Shown in pieces: positions 1 to 5,772 of a DNA stretch of 5,772 bases (its first letter is position 1; each line of letters starts with the position of its first letter). Under the pieces are notes generated by a model. That model made no database searches. It was not told where the DNA came from and saw only the letters and a list, made by a program, of their open reading frames with translations. The DNA comes from Gammaproteobacteria bacterium (GTDB lineage: Bacteria; Pseudomonadota; Gammaproteobacteria; DAOWEP01). Position numbers and translations under genes: made by a program. The stretch is from NCBI GenBank assembly GCA_030638455.1, contig DAOWEP010000070.1, positions 1 to 5,772 of the forward strand. Direction: 5' to 3'.

Positions 1-1067
1 TTATGTTGCTCGCAGCCTGTGCGCAGACACCCAAGCTGGAACAGGGAACGGTTTTTTACCCTGCACCACCTGAAACCCCCAGGATCCAGTTCCTGGTCAG
101 TATTACTGCAGAGGACGATCTCGGGAAATCTAGTGATTTACGTGAATATTTGCTGGGCGAGCAGAAATCAGAGAAACAGCTTGTCAGGCCTTTTGGTATT
201 GCCCACGACAAGGGCCACATCTATGTCGCGGACAAGACCATCAAAAAGATCATCGTCATAGATCTTGCAGATCGTAGCTTCAGTTACATTAAGGATATAA
301 AGGCCGGTGCACTTAAAGACCCAATGGGTGTGGTCGTCACAGATGATGGGTATAAATATGTCGCAGATGCAGGCAGGGGGCAGATCGTCGTCTTCAATGA
401 GCGAAATGAGTTTTCCCGTGCCTATGGGGATGAAAAACAGTTTCGTCCAACATCTGTGGCAGTTTATGGAAATAAAATTTACGTTTGTGATATTTTGGAA
501 AATGAAATCGAAGTGCTGGATAAGGACACCGGGGCTGTGTTGAGCAAGATTGGCAAGACCGGACAGGCTGAAGGAGAGCTCCATCGACCAACGCATCTGA
601 TCGTTGATGATGCAGGAAATCTGTTTGTTACCGACGCTCTTAATTTCAGGATTCAGAAGTTTGACCAGAACGGTACCTATATTCGGTCAATTGGCGAGCT
701 CGGGACCTATCCCGGTACCTTTGGCCGCCCCAAGGGTATCGATATCGACAAAGATGGTCATATCTATACGGCTGACGCATCCTTTGAACTGATACAGATA
801 TTTGACACTGAAACAGGTGAGCCATTATTGCCCTTTGGTAAATTCGGGCCCGCCCCGGGCTCTACCTACTTGCCTTCCGCTGTGCATGTGGATTATGACA
901 ATGTGGAATATTTTACCCAATATGCGGATCCCGACTTTAAGCTGAAGTATCTTATTTATGTAGGCAATATGCTTGGGAACCATAAATTGAATGTTTATGG
1001 GTTCGGGGAATGGACAGGTACTTCCTTTAAGAACGTGTATCAACCGCCCGAGAGAGAAGGAAAATAA
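1..1067 (+). CDS. NHL-repeat six-bladed beta-propeller lipoprotein (5'-truncated)
   Basis: The reading frame is open from the window edge. The first ATG (position 3) gives MLLAAC, a lipobox (LAAC) with only five residues before the cysteine. That is too short for a signal peptide, so the true start almost certainly lies upstream. After the lipid cysteine comes a linker with the motif YPAPPETPRI (residues about 19-28 from that Met), then six NHL-type blades starting near RPFGI (62), DPMGV (106), RPTSV (148), RPTHL (195), RPKGI (242) and LPSAV (290). Blades carry the typical hydrophobic-Y/F-V-x-D strands, as in LFVTDALNFRIQKF. NHL propellers mainly bind proteins or ligands; no catalytic residues or haem motifs are seen. 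The last blade is unusual: it is extended and ends with a hydrophobic segment (LKYLIYVGNMLG, then LNVYGFGEW) before a short polar tail. Alanine follows the lipid cysteine, so outer-membrane sorting is expected by the E. coli +2 rule. It is paralogous to the propeller gene at 3855-4904. Likely role: scaffold or assembly protein for the adjacent cytochromes (inference). Confidence 0.92.
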   Translation, partial: MLLAACAQTPKLEQGTVFYPAPPETPRIQFLVSITAEDDLGKSSDLREYLLGEQKSEKQLVRPFGIAHDKGHIYVADKTIKKIIVIDLADRSFSYIKDIKAGALKDPMGVVVTDDGYKYVADAGRGQIVVFNERNEFSRAYGDEKQFRPTSVAVYGNKIYVCDILENEIEVLDKDTGAVLSKIGKTGQAEGELHRPTHLIVDDAGNLFVTDALNFRIQKFDQNGTYIRSIGELGTYPGTFGRPKGIDIDKDGHIYTADASFELIQIFDTETGEPLLPFGKFGPAPGSTYLPSAVHVDYDNVEYFTQYADPDFKLKYLIYVGNMLGNHKLNVYGFGEWTGTSFKNVYQPPEREGK

Positions 1068-1133
1068 AAGGGAACGGAAAAGGTACAGTAAAAAAATGGG
1101 GGGTGATAACTATCCGAGCCAGTCACCTGATAA

Positions 1134-1139
1134 GGGAAG
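1134..1139 (+). promoter_or_regulatory. Probable ribosome binding site for the pentahaem lipoprotein
   Basis: The purine-rich stretch GGGAAG lies about ten bases before the ATG at 1150. It is a better-placed Shine-Dalgarno-like element than the AAAAGG that precedes the alternative ATG at 1096. It is one of two reasons for preferring the 1150 start; the other is the resulting signal peptide of normal length. Confidence 0.45.
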
Positions 1140-1149
1140 AAAATGTTTC

Positions 1150-1860
1150 ATGCCGTACTTCATTGCTAGAGGAATAATAGTGATTGGCTTGTTGCTTGTT
1201 GCGGGTGTGGGGGCAAGTGGCTGCAGCCCGGCAGACAGGTACAAGGTGCTTACATTTTTTTTTACCGGTGTACCTGAACCGGGTTCAGAGCTGGAAAAGG
1301 ATGACGAAACGGGCAAGATACTTGCAGCAAAAGTCCGTGCCCGTAAGAAGCGCAATATCTTTTTTCAGGAACCAAAGTTTTATATTCACGGTCCCTATGG
1401 TGCCAGCGAATGCGAAAAGTGTCATTCGGCTGACTCGGCCAGGCAATTTCGAGTCGGAGGAGGCGTCAAAAAAGAAAGTACTACAAGATCAAAAAGCAGG
1501 AAATTCGGCCCCAGGCTTGCGTATCCTCTTGAGAAGTTGTGCATCACCTGTCATAGCGAAAAAAGTGACAGCTTTGCAAAATCATTGCACCTGTCAGTGC
1601 ACGAACCAGTGGCCACAGGCAAGTGTACCGAATGTCATGACCCACACAAAGCGGCAAGACAATATATGCTGCGGGGGAAAGACTCTATAGATCTTTGCAC
1701 GAAGGCATGTCATTCCATCGATGAATTACTGAAAACAGCGGTTCACAGGAAGAACAAGGAAGAGGACTGCCTTGATTGTCATAATGCCCACGTAGGGAAA
1801 ACGGCGCAGTTGTTGAGATCGGAATTTGATGAATGGAGTCAGTTTGATGGTCGTGACTAA
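1150..1860 (+). CDS. Pentahaem c-type cytochrome lipoprotein (doubled-CXXCH type)
   Basis: The predicted product has 236 residues. The N-terminus MPYFIARG is followed by a hydrophobic core and a lipobox-like ASGC with the cysteine at residue 25. Serine at +2 suggests outer-membrane sorting. An in-frame ATG at 1096 would add 18 residues and lengthen the n-region, so I chose 1150; the frame is open back to 991, inside the preceding gene. Covalent haem sites are CEKCH (88-92), CITCH (131-135), CTECH (159-163), an atypical CTKACH (183-188, a CX3CH) and CLDCH (207-211). Candidate distal ligands are His80, 147, 151, 166, 199 and 214. The CTECHDPH unit followed 25 residues later by the next haem histidine matches the paired-CXXCH pattern of multihaem cytochromes. 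A basic, low-complexity linker (about 101-118) separates haem 1 from the others. The segment FFFTGVPEP after the lipid anchor resembles, as I recall, a recurrent N-terminal motif of this cytochrome group. Its place just before the barrel gene suggests it is the membrane-anchored electron carrier of an outer-membrane conduit (inference). Confidence 0.9.
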   Translation: MPYFIARGIIVIGLLLVAGVGASGCSPADRYKVLTFFFTGVPEPGSELEKDDETGKILAAKVRARKKRNIFFQEPKFYIHGPYGASECEKCHSADSARQFRVGGGVKKESTTRSKSRKFGPRLAYPLEKLCITCHSEKSDSFAKSLHLSVHEPVATGKCTECHDPHKAARQYMLRGKDSIDLCTKACHSIDELLKTAVHRKNKEEDCLDCHNAHVGKTAQLLRSEFDEWSQFDGRD

Positions 1861-1871
1861 TGAATATTCAT
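1860..1871. repeat. 12-bp perfect palindrome in the cytochrome-barrel gap
   Basis: ATGAATATTCAT is a perfect inverted repeat with no loop. It begins on the last base of the cytochrome stop codon and lies 35 bases before the preferred barrel start. It is AT-rich, lacks a GC stem and is not followed by a T tract, so it does not look like a rho-independent terminator. It could be a small operator or chance. Confidence 0.3.
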
Positions 1872-1906
1872 CGCGCTATTATTTCATGTGCTAGCGCTTG
1901 CATAAT

Positions 1907-3844
1907 ATGATGAGAGTATTAAAAGTTATGGTTATCTTTATACTTGTATTACCCTGGTCGCAGACTCAGGCTCGCAGGTCTTATCCGGTCTATTTCCTGG
2001 AAAGACCAACCATAACAGCCGTCCTGTCGCATGAACTGGAATCCGAGAAGCGTACCGGGTCGTTTATTAATTCAGAACATGACACATCAACCACCAGCGA
2101 AAAATTTGAAATTGATACGGATGGTTGGGTATATCACCCGGCCTTATTGATCTTTTCTGTGGGCTTGAAGCCAGAATTCAAACAACAGAAGGTTAACAGC
2201 AACACCACATTCACAGATGAAAATGACTTCACCTTTTTCGGGTATTCTGTAGATACAACATTTTTGCAATACAAGCCCTATACAGTGAATCTGTATGCGA
2301 GCAAGGACAGGAGTGATTTCTCAAGCAGTCTTGCTGCGGATAGCTCAACAGAATCCAGTACCTATAAAGGGCAGCTTTTACTCAAATATCAGCCTGTTCC
2401 CACGACAATAAGCGTTGAGTCAAAAGAGCAGATTACAGAATCATTTTTTCTTACCAGTAATACATCTGATAAGCTCAGGGTGGAGTCAAAACATAAAACC
2501 TCCAGGAGCAAAACAACATTCGAAGCTGAAGTCCTTGAGCAAAACAGGAGTATTCGTGGTATCGGATTTTCGGGTAAACGCAAGCTTATGCGCGTACATA
2601 ATCAATACAAGACGGGAGAAAAGAGCAGTCTTTCTACAGGTTTTGGTTTTTCAGATAATACATCGGGTGTTGTTGACAGTGCATCCTCATACCTTTTCAG
2701 TCAGTTGTCGATACGTCATCGAGAAAATCTGGATACAAGCTATCAACTGAGAGTGGAAAATCGTGAAGAGCAGGATTTTGAGTCAAAAAAGATATTTGGT
2801 GTAGCTGATTTGACTCACCAGCTCTACGAAAATCTGACTACTATACTAAGTGCAAATGTTGATAAAAATAAACTTACGGGTGGGAACCTGGATACTTATA
2901 GCGCAGGGCTCGATTTCAGATATGTAAGAAGGATCCCCTGGGGTAATCTGAATATTAACCTGGGACATCGTGAGCAAATAGAAGACAATCAGCGACAAGT
3001 GGCCACTGCCGAGGTACGTGATGAATCACATGTGTTGACCGGAACCGTCCTTGAAACGCTGGCCAAAAGTGCCATTGCACCTGGTTCAATCAAGGTGACG
3101 GACAATACCGAAACTACAACGTATGTGGAAAATGTTGATTATACGGTATCGCCCATTGGCAATACGGTGCAAATTGGCAGAACCCTGTTTGGCGGGATCA
3201 CCGATGGGCAGGAGGTATGGGTTGATTATAGCTTCGAACCAGATCCGCCGGCAAAGACAGCGACCATATCTGATACATTTGGAATTAATCTGGATTTATG
3301 GTCAATACTCAGGCTTTACTATCAAAGAGGTCATTCTGAAGAAAAACTCTTATCAGGAATCGAGCCATCAGAACTGACTGATGACACGGTACAACGGACG
3401 GGCGCAGTATTACGCTGGAGATGGAGCACCACCCGGGCCGAGGTGGAAGATAGAAATACGACAAGGACTCCGACAAAAACATTCCGCTTTACAGAAGCGC
3501 TCGCATTCAGAATAGAAGATAATTTGTCATTTGGATTTAATGCAGATTTTCACAAACGTGAGTTTAAGGATACCGGTGAACAGTCACAAGGTTCAGGGTT
3601 CTCGGCAAATTTTCGCTGGAATCTCGGGAGATACGGACAACTCAGTACCGTTGCATTCAATCAGCGGGTGCGTGGTGTAGCACAAAGCTCAATAAAAAAA
3701 GGTCTGAATGCCTTGTATCAATGGAAATATGGGGCCTGGCGACCCAGTATAAAGTATGAGTATGCTAATGAGGTTGACCAGTTGGCAAATGAATCAAGGA
3801 AAAGAAACAATATTCTCTTTACCATTGAGCGCAAGTTCAGATAA
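1907..3844 (+). CDS. Outer-membrane beta-barrel protein, putative porin of a porin-cytochrome complex
   Basis: The product is 645 residues from the ATG at 1907. Alternatives are the adjacent ATG at 1910 and a TTG at 1898; an in-frame TAG at 1892-1894 limits any start further upstream. No convincing Shine-Dalgarno is visible. MMRVLKVMVIFILVLPWSQTQA is a classical signal peptide with probable cleavage after TQA. The mature chain contains no cysteine, hence no haem motif. It is dominated by alternating polar/hydrophobic stretches of 9-12 residues ended by D, N, S, G-rich turns, as in long transmembrane beta-barrels. The end (ILFTIERKFR) is a terminal strand with phenylalanine penultimate rather than last. 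A distinct insert at residues about 374-444 (GSIKVTD at 393, YVENVDYTV at 406, then VDYSF at 439) interrupts the barrel pattern. The gene follows the pentahaem lipoprotein and precedes an NHL lipoprotein by 10 bases. By analogy with MtrB and OmbB/ExtB-type porins it would sheath a cytochrome through the outer membrane; the exact family is not recognised. Confidence 0.85.
   Translation: MMRVLKVMVIFILVLPWSQTQARRSYPVYFLERPTITAVLSHELESEKRTGSFINSEHDTSTTSEKFEIDTDGWVYHPALLIFSVGLKPEFKQQKVNSNTTFTDENDFTFFGYSVDTTFLQYKPYTVNLYASKDRSDFSSSLAADSSTESSTYKGQLLLKYQPVPTTISVESKEQITESFFLTSNTSDKLRVESKHKTSRSKTTFEAEVLEQNRSIRGIGFSGKRKLMRVHNQYKTGEKSSLSTGFGFSDNTSGVVDSASSYLFSQLSIRHRENLDTSYQLRVENREEQDFESKKIFGVADLTHQLYENLTTILSANVDKNKLTGGNLDTYSAGLDFRYVRRIPWGNLNINLGHREQIEDNQRQVATAEVRDESHVLTGTVLETLAKSAIAPGSIKVTDNTETTTYVENVDYTVSPIGNTVQIGRTLFGGITDGQEVWVDYSFEPDPPAKTATISDTFGINLDLWSILRLYYQRGHSEEKLLSGIEPSELTDDTVQRTGAVLRWRWSTTRAEVEDRNTTRTPTKTFRFTEALAFRIEDNLSFGFNADFHKREFKDTGEQSQGSGFSANFRWNLGRYGQLSTVAFNQRVRGVAQSSIKKGLNALYQWKYGAWRPSIKYEYANEVDQLANESRKRNNILFTIERKFR
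3026..3238 (+). other. Non-barrel insert domain within the beta-barrel protein
   Basis: Residues about 374-444 break the amphipathic barrel pattern. The segment reads as a compact beta domain: GSIKVTD, a TTYVENVDYTV strand pair, a GNTVQIGR turn, a GGITDGQEV loop and a VDYSF strand. Similar segments (GS-x-V-T-D, then Y-x-x-x-x-D-Y, then G-x-x-V-x-V-D-Y) occur, from memory, in other large outer-membrane proteins beside multihaem cytochromes. It may be a periplasmic or surface domain. The boundary is approximate. Confidence 0.5.
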
Positions 3845-3848
3845 GAGG
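3843..3848 (+). promoter_or_regulatory. Ribosome binding site of the second NHL lipoprotein gene
   Basis: AAGAGG overlaps the stop codon of the barrel gene and lies six bases before the ATG at 3855. This is good Shine-Dalgarno spacing. It fixes the start and suggests coupled translation of the two genes. Confidence 0.7.
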
Positions 3849-3854
3849 CTGTAA

Positions 3855-4904
3855 ATGGTACGACTTACTATAATATTGGCAACATGGACTTTTATTGTAG
3901 TCAGCATGACCGGTTGTGCACGGCAGATGGCGATCGATCCAGGGATTGCAAAAGTGGAAATCGTCTGGCCAGCGCGCCCTGAGGTGCCTAGAATCCGCTA
4001 CCTGTACAGCATTTCATCTGCGGAAGATATTGACATCAGGCCTGGGTTATTGGGAAGAATTGCAAGATTTTTTAAAGGTGAGGAGGAAAGGAGGATTGTG
4101 CGACCTTATGGTGTCCGCAAGGATGCTGTTGGAAGATTGTATATCGTGGATACATTTTATCGGCGTGTGCATGTATTTGATAGGGAAAATGCGGCTCATT
4201 ACATGTTTCCCGATCCCGGCCTAAAGGAATTCAGGAATCCTGTGGATGTTACCATCGGCTTGAATGGACAGGTTTATGTATCTGACTCCGAATCAGGCCT
4301 GATTCATGTTTTCACAGACGGAGGAAAACAATATATCAAAAGCATTGGATATGGTGAGCTGGAGCGACCGACAGGCATGACCATTAATAGCGAAGATAAC
4401 CAGTTGCTGGTTACAGACACACTTGCATCCTCTCTGGTAATCTTTGACGAAAAAAAATTAAAAATAACTGCCGTTGTTGGCACAGAAAGCGACATGAAAA
4501 CGGGCTTTCACTCGCCTACCAACATTACACTTGGTAAGGATGGAAATATTTATGTAACCGATGCGCTCAACTTCCGGGTTCAGGTATTGAACCGTGAATA
4601 CGAATTTATCCAGGCATTTGGTTCGGCAGGAGACAGTCCGGGTCATTTCTCACGGCCCAAGGGAATCGCAACCGACAGTGAAGGCAATATCTATGTTGTT
4701 GATGCATTATTCGGTAATGTGCAGATCTTTGATACTAAAAACAGGTTGCTGCTAGCGTTTGGGAAACCTGGCCACAAGCCCGGAGAATTCTGGTTACCCA
4801 ATGCCATCTTTATAGATAAGGAAGATCGTATCTATATATCGGATGCCTATAATCAGCGGCTTCAGGTGTTCCAGTATCTTCCCTATGGGGACGCGCCATT
4901 ATGA
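3855..4904 (+). CDS. NHL-repeat six-bladed beta-propeller lipoprotein
   Basis: The product has 349 residues. MVRLTIILATWTFIVVSMTG followed by Cys21 is a lipoprotein signal peptide with an MTGC lipobox; alanine at +2 suggests outer-membrane sorting. WPARPEVPRIRYL (38-50) is the linker motif shared with the first propeller (YPAPPETPRIQFL there). Both also share a GEE/GEQ-x(n)-[IL]VRP[YF]G[VI] junction into the first blade. Six blades begin near RPYGV (83), NPVDV (128), RPTGM (171), SPTNI (220), RPKGI (267) and LPNAI (314). The best conserved stretch is IYVTDALNFRVQV in blade four, nearly identical to the paralogue. Unlike the first propeller, the last blade is regular (IYISDAYNQRLQVF) and the protein stops soon after it. 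No haem motif or catalytic signature is visible. The gene starts 10 bases after the barrel gene and its TGA overlaps the ATG of the next cytochrome, so it belongs to the same transcript. Probable role: periplasmic-side or surface scaffold of the cytochrome complex (inference). Confidence 0.95.
   Translation: MVRLTIILATWTFIVVSMTGCARQMAIDPGIAKVEIVWPARPEVPRIRYLYSISSAEDIDIRPGLLGRIARFFKGEEERRIVRPYGVRKDAVGRLYIVDTFYRRVHVFDRENAAHYMFPDPGLKEFRNPVDVTIGLNGQVYVSDSESGLIHVFTDGGKQYIKSIGYGELERPTGMTINSEDNQLLVTDTLASSLVIFDEKKLKITAVVGTESDMKTGFHSPTNITLGKDGNIYVTDALNFRVQVLNREYEFIQAFGSAGDSPGHFSRPKGIATDSEGNIYVVDALFGNVQIFDTKNRLLLAFGKPGHKPGEFWLPNAIFIDKEDRIYISDAYNQRLQVFQYLPYGDAPL
4887..4891 (+). promoter_or_regulatory. 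Probable ribosome binding site of the downstream multihaem cytochrome
   Basis: GGGGA inside the end of the NHL gene lies nine bases before the ATG at 4901. It favours that start over the in-frame ATG at 4907. The ATGA stop/start overlap also allows translational re-initiation. Confidence 0.5.
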
Positions 4905-5772
4905 GAATGTTGAGACGCGCGGTTTTTGCAATCCTGGCTGGTATTTCACTGTTTGCTACCAATAGTTGGTGTGCGAGTATTATAGACAGCAAGCACAATT
5001 TGTCGATATCCGGGCCTGGTCCTGTCAAGTCAATCTCGGAAGAACAGGTCTGCATTTTCTGTCATACGCCACATCAAGCTCGGCGTGACATTCCTTATTT
5101 ATGGAACCGGGAAGATACAACGGCAACCTTTACTACCTATGAAAGTTCAACCATGTACGCCACTGTTGGGCAACCATCGGGTGCCTCCAAGCAGTGTCTG
5201 AGTTGCCATGATGGGACGATTGCACTGGGCGCGGTACTGTCGAGTCCGTCGGAGATTCCTTTTGCTGGTGGAATTCGATTTATGCCAGATGGCGCAACAA
5301 AACTCGGTACGGACATCTCCGATGATCACCCCGTTTCATTCCTGTTTGATGAGACATTGGCAGTAACAAACGGAGAGCTTGTATCCCCATCTCTCCTGAC
5401 AGGTAACATTAAGCTGGATCAATCAGGCCTTGTCCAGTGCTCCTCCTGTCATGATCCGCATGATGATGTCAATGGTAAATTTCTGGTGCAGTCAAACCGT
5501 TATTCAGCGATTTGCACAAGCTGTCATGATCGTACTGACTGGATCACAAGTTCTCATGCAAACTCTACAGCCGGCTGGAATGGACAGGGTGCTGATCCAT
5601 GGACGCATACCGACTATACCAGTGTAGACGAAAATGCCTGCGAAAATTGTCATCGCCCGCATACTGCTGGGAGGCATGCAAGACTGCTGAATTATCCTGC
5701 CGAAGAGGATAATTGTCTAGCTTGCCACAACGGTAATGTAGCCGCAAAAAATATTGAATCTGAATTACTCAA
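4901..5772 (+). CDS. Secreted multihaem c-type cytochrome, at least six haems (3'-truncated)
   Basis: The frame is open from the ATG at 4901 (overlapping the preceding TGA as ATGA) to the window end, giving 290 residues and no stop. MRMLRRAVFAILAGISLFATNSWCA is a signal peptide with basic n-region and hydrophobic core, probably cleaved after SWCA. There is no clear lipobox, so the product is periplasmic or exported. Haem sites are CIFCH (51-55), CLSCH (99-103), CSSCH (180-184), CTSCH (205-209), CENCH (247-251) and CLACH (272-276). CHTPH, CHDPH and CHRPH place a second histidine three residues after the haem ligand. Haems 3/4 and 5/6 form two units with exactly 25 residues between haem histidines, the paired-CXXCH arrangement. 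The N-terminal signature (KHNLSISGPGPVK, CIFCHTPH, LWNR, CLSCHDGTIALG, then SDDHPVSF at 140-147) is one I associate with large multihaem cytochromes of metal-reducing Desulfuromonadales and relatives. More haems may follow beyond the edge. Likely role: soluble or extracellular electron carrier partnering the barrel/lipoprotein module (inference). Confidence 0.92.
   Translation, partial: MRMLRRAVFAILAGISLFATNSWCASIIDSKHNLSISGPGPVKSISEEQVCIFCHTPHQARRDIPYLWNREDTTATFTTYESSTMYATVGQPSGASKQCLSCHDGTIALGAVLSSPSEIPFAGGIRFMPDGATKLGTDISDDHPVSFLFDETLAVTNGELVSPSLLTGNIKLDQSGLVQCSSCHDPHDDVNGKFLVQSNRYSAICTSCHDRTDWITSSHANSTAGWNGQGADPWTHTDYTSVDENACENCHRPHTAGRHARLLNYPAEEDNCLACHNGNVAAKNIESELL

Noticed and set aside
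168..596. Minus-strand open frame of 142 codons opposite the first NHL gene.
   Set aside because: It lies wholly antisense to a clear NHL propeller, has no recognisable domain, and the plus-strand protein shows family motifs throughout. It is a shadow frame.
991..1149. Longer version of the pentahaem gene starting inside the NHL gene at 991 or at the ATG at 1096.
   Set aside because: Starts before 1150 put a long polar, basic segment before the signal peptide. The 991 start also overlaps the NHL gene by 77 bases without a ribosome binding site. The 1096 start remains a minor alternative.
1255..1263. Run of nine T in the early part of the pentahaem lipoprotein gene, a possible slippage or phase-variation site or frameshift error.
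   Set aside because: The frame is intact through the run, which encodes FFF within FFFTGVP, a motif that looks conserved in this group. All five haem motifs follow in frame, so there is no sign of slippage.
1184..1690. Plus-strand 168-codon frame overlapping the pentahaem cytochrome in another frame.
   Set aside because: It has no haem motif pattern or signal peptide, whereas the overlapping frame encodes a lipobox and five haem sites.
1886..1912. Imperfect inverted repeat around GCTAGCGCT as a terminator between the cytochrome and barrel genes.
   Set aside because: Pairing needs bulges, the stem is very short and no T tract follows. A terminator is unsupported.
4450..4457. Run of eight A in the second NHL gene as a possible programmed frameshift site.
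   Set aside because: The frame before and after encodes continuous, regular propeller blades, and no alternative frame product makes sense.

Overview
The window is one gene-dense stretch with every gene on the + strand. It looks like part of a surface electron-transfer locus of a Gram-negative bacterium. Three sequence facts support this: three proteins begin with lipoprotein signal peptides, one is a cysteine-free beta-barrel-type outer-membrane protein with a cleavable signal peptide, and two are multihaem c-type cytochromes. Base composition is moderate (by eye mid-40s % GC). The gene set resembles those of dissimilatory metal- or mineral-respiring, Desulfuromonadales-like bacteria and other anaerobes rich in multihaem cytochromes. 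I cannot assign a phylum from this sequence alone.

Layout: (1) positions 1-1067, the 3' part of an NHL-repeat six-bladed beta-propeller lipoprotein, cut at its 5' end by the window edge. (2) About 1150-1860, a small pentahaem cytochrome c lipoprotein with four CXXCH motifs and one CX3CH. (3) About 1907-3844, a 645-residue outer-membrane beta-barrel candidate with an internal non-barrel insert. (4) 3855-4904, a second NHL propeller lipoprotein that is a diverged paralogue of the first. (5) From 4901 past the window end, a secreted multihaem cytochrome with six CXXCH motifs so far. This last gene has no stop codon inside the window, so a search for closed ORFs would miss it. Gaps are 82 (or 28), 46, 10 and -4 bases, so genes 3-5 and probably all five are co-transcribed. 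No terminator, tRNA, rRNA, mobile element or CRISPR array is visible, and no stretch longer than 300 bases lacks a gene.

Inferred joint role: the barrel would sit in the outer membrane, the pentahaem lipoprotein would be anchored to the membrane beside or inside it, and the larger secreted cytochrome would be the soluble, periplasmic or extracellular electron partner. The two NHL propellers would be membrane-anchored scaffolds or assembly factors. This resembles the known porin-cytochrome conduits (MtrCAB of Shewanella, Omb/Oma/Omc and Ext clusters of Geobacter). It differs from the textbook forms in the small haem count of the lipoprotein and in the pair of propellers bracketing the cytochrome/barrel core. 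The functional assignment is inference from family and context.
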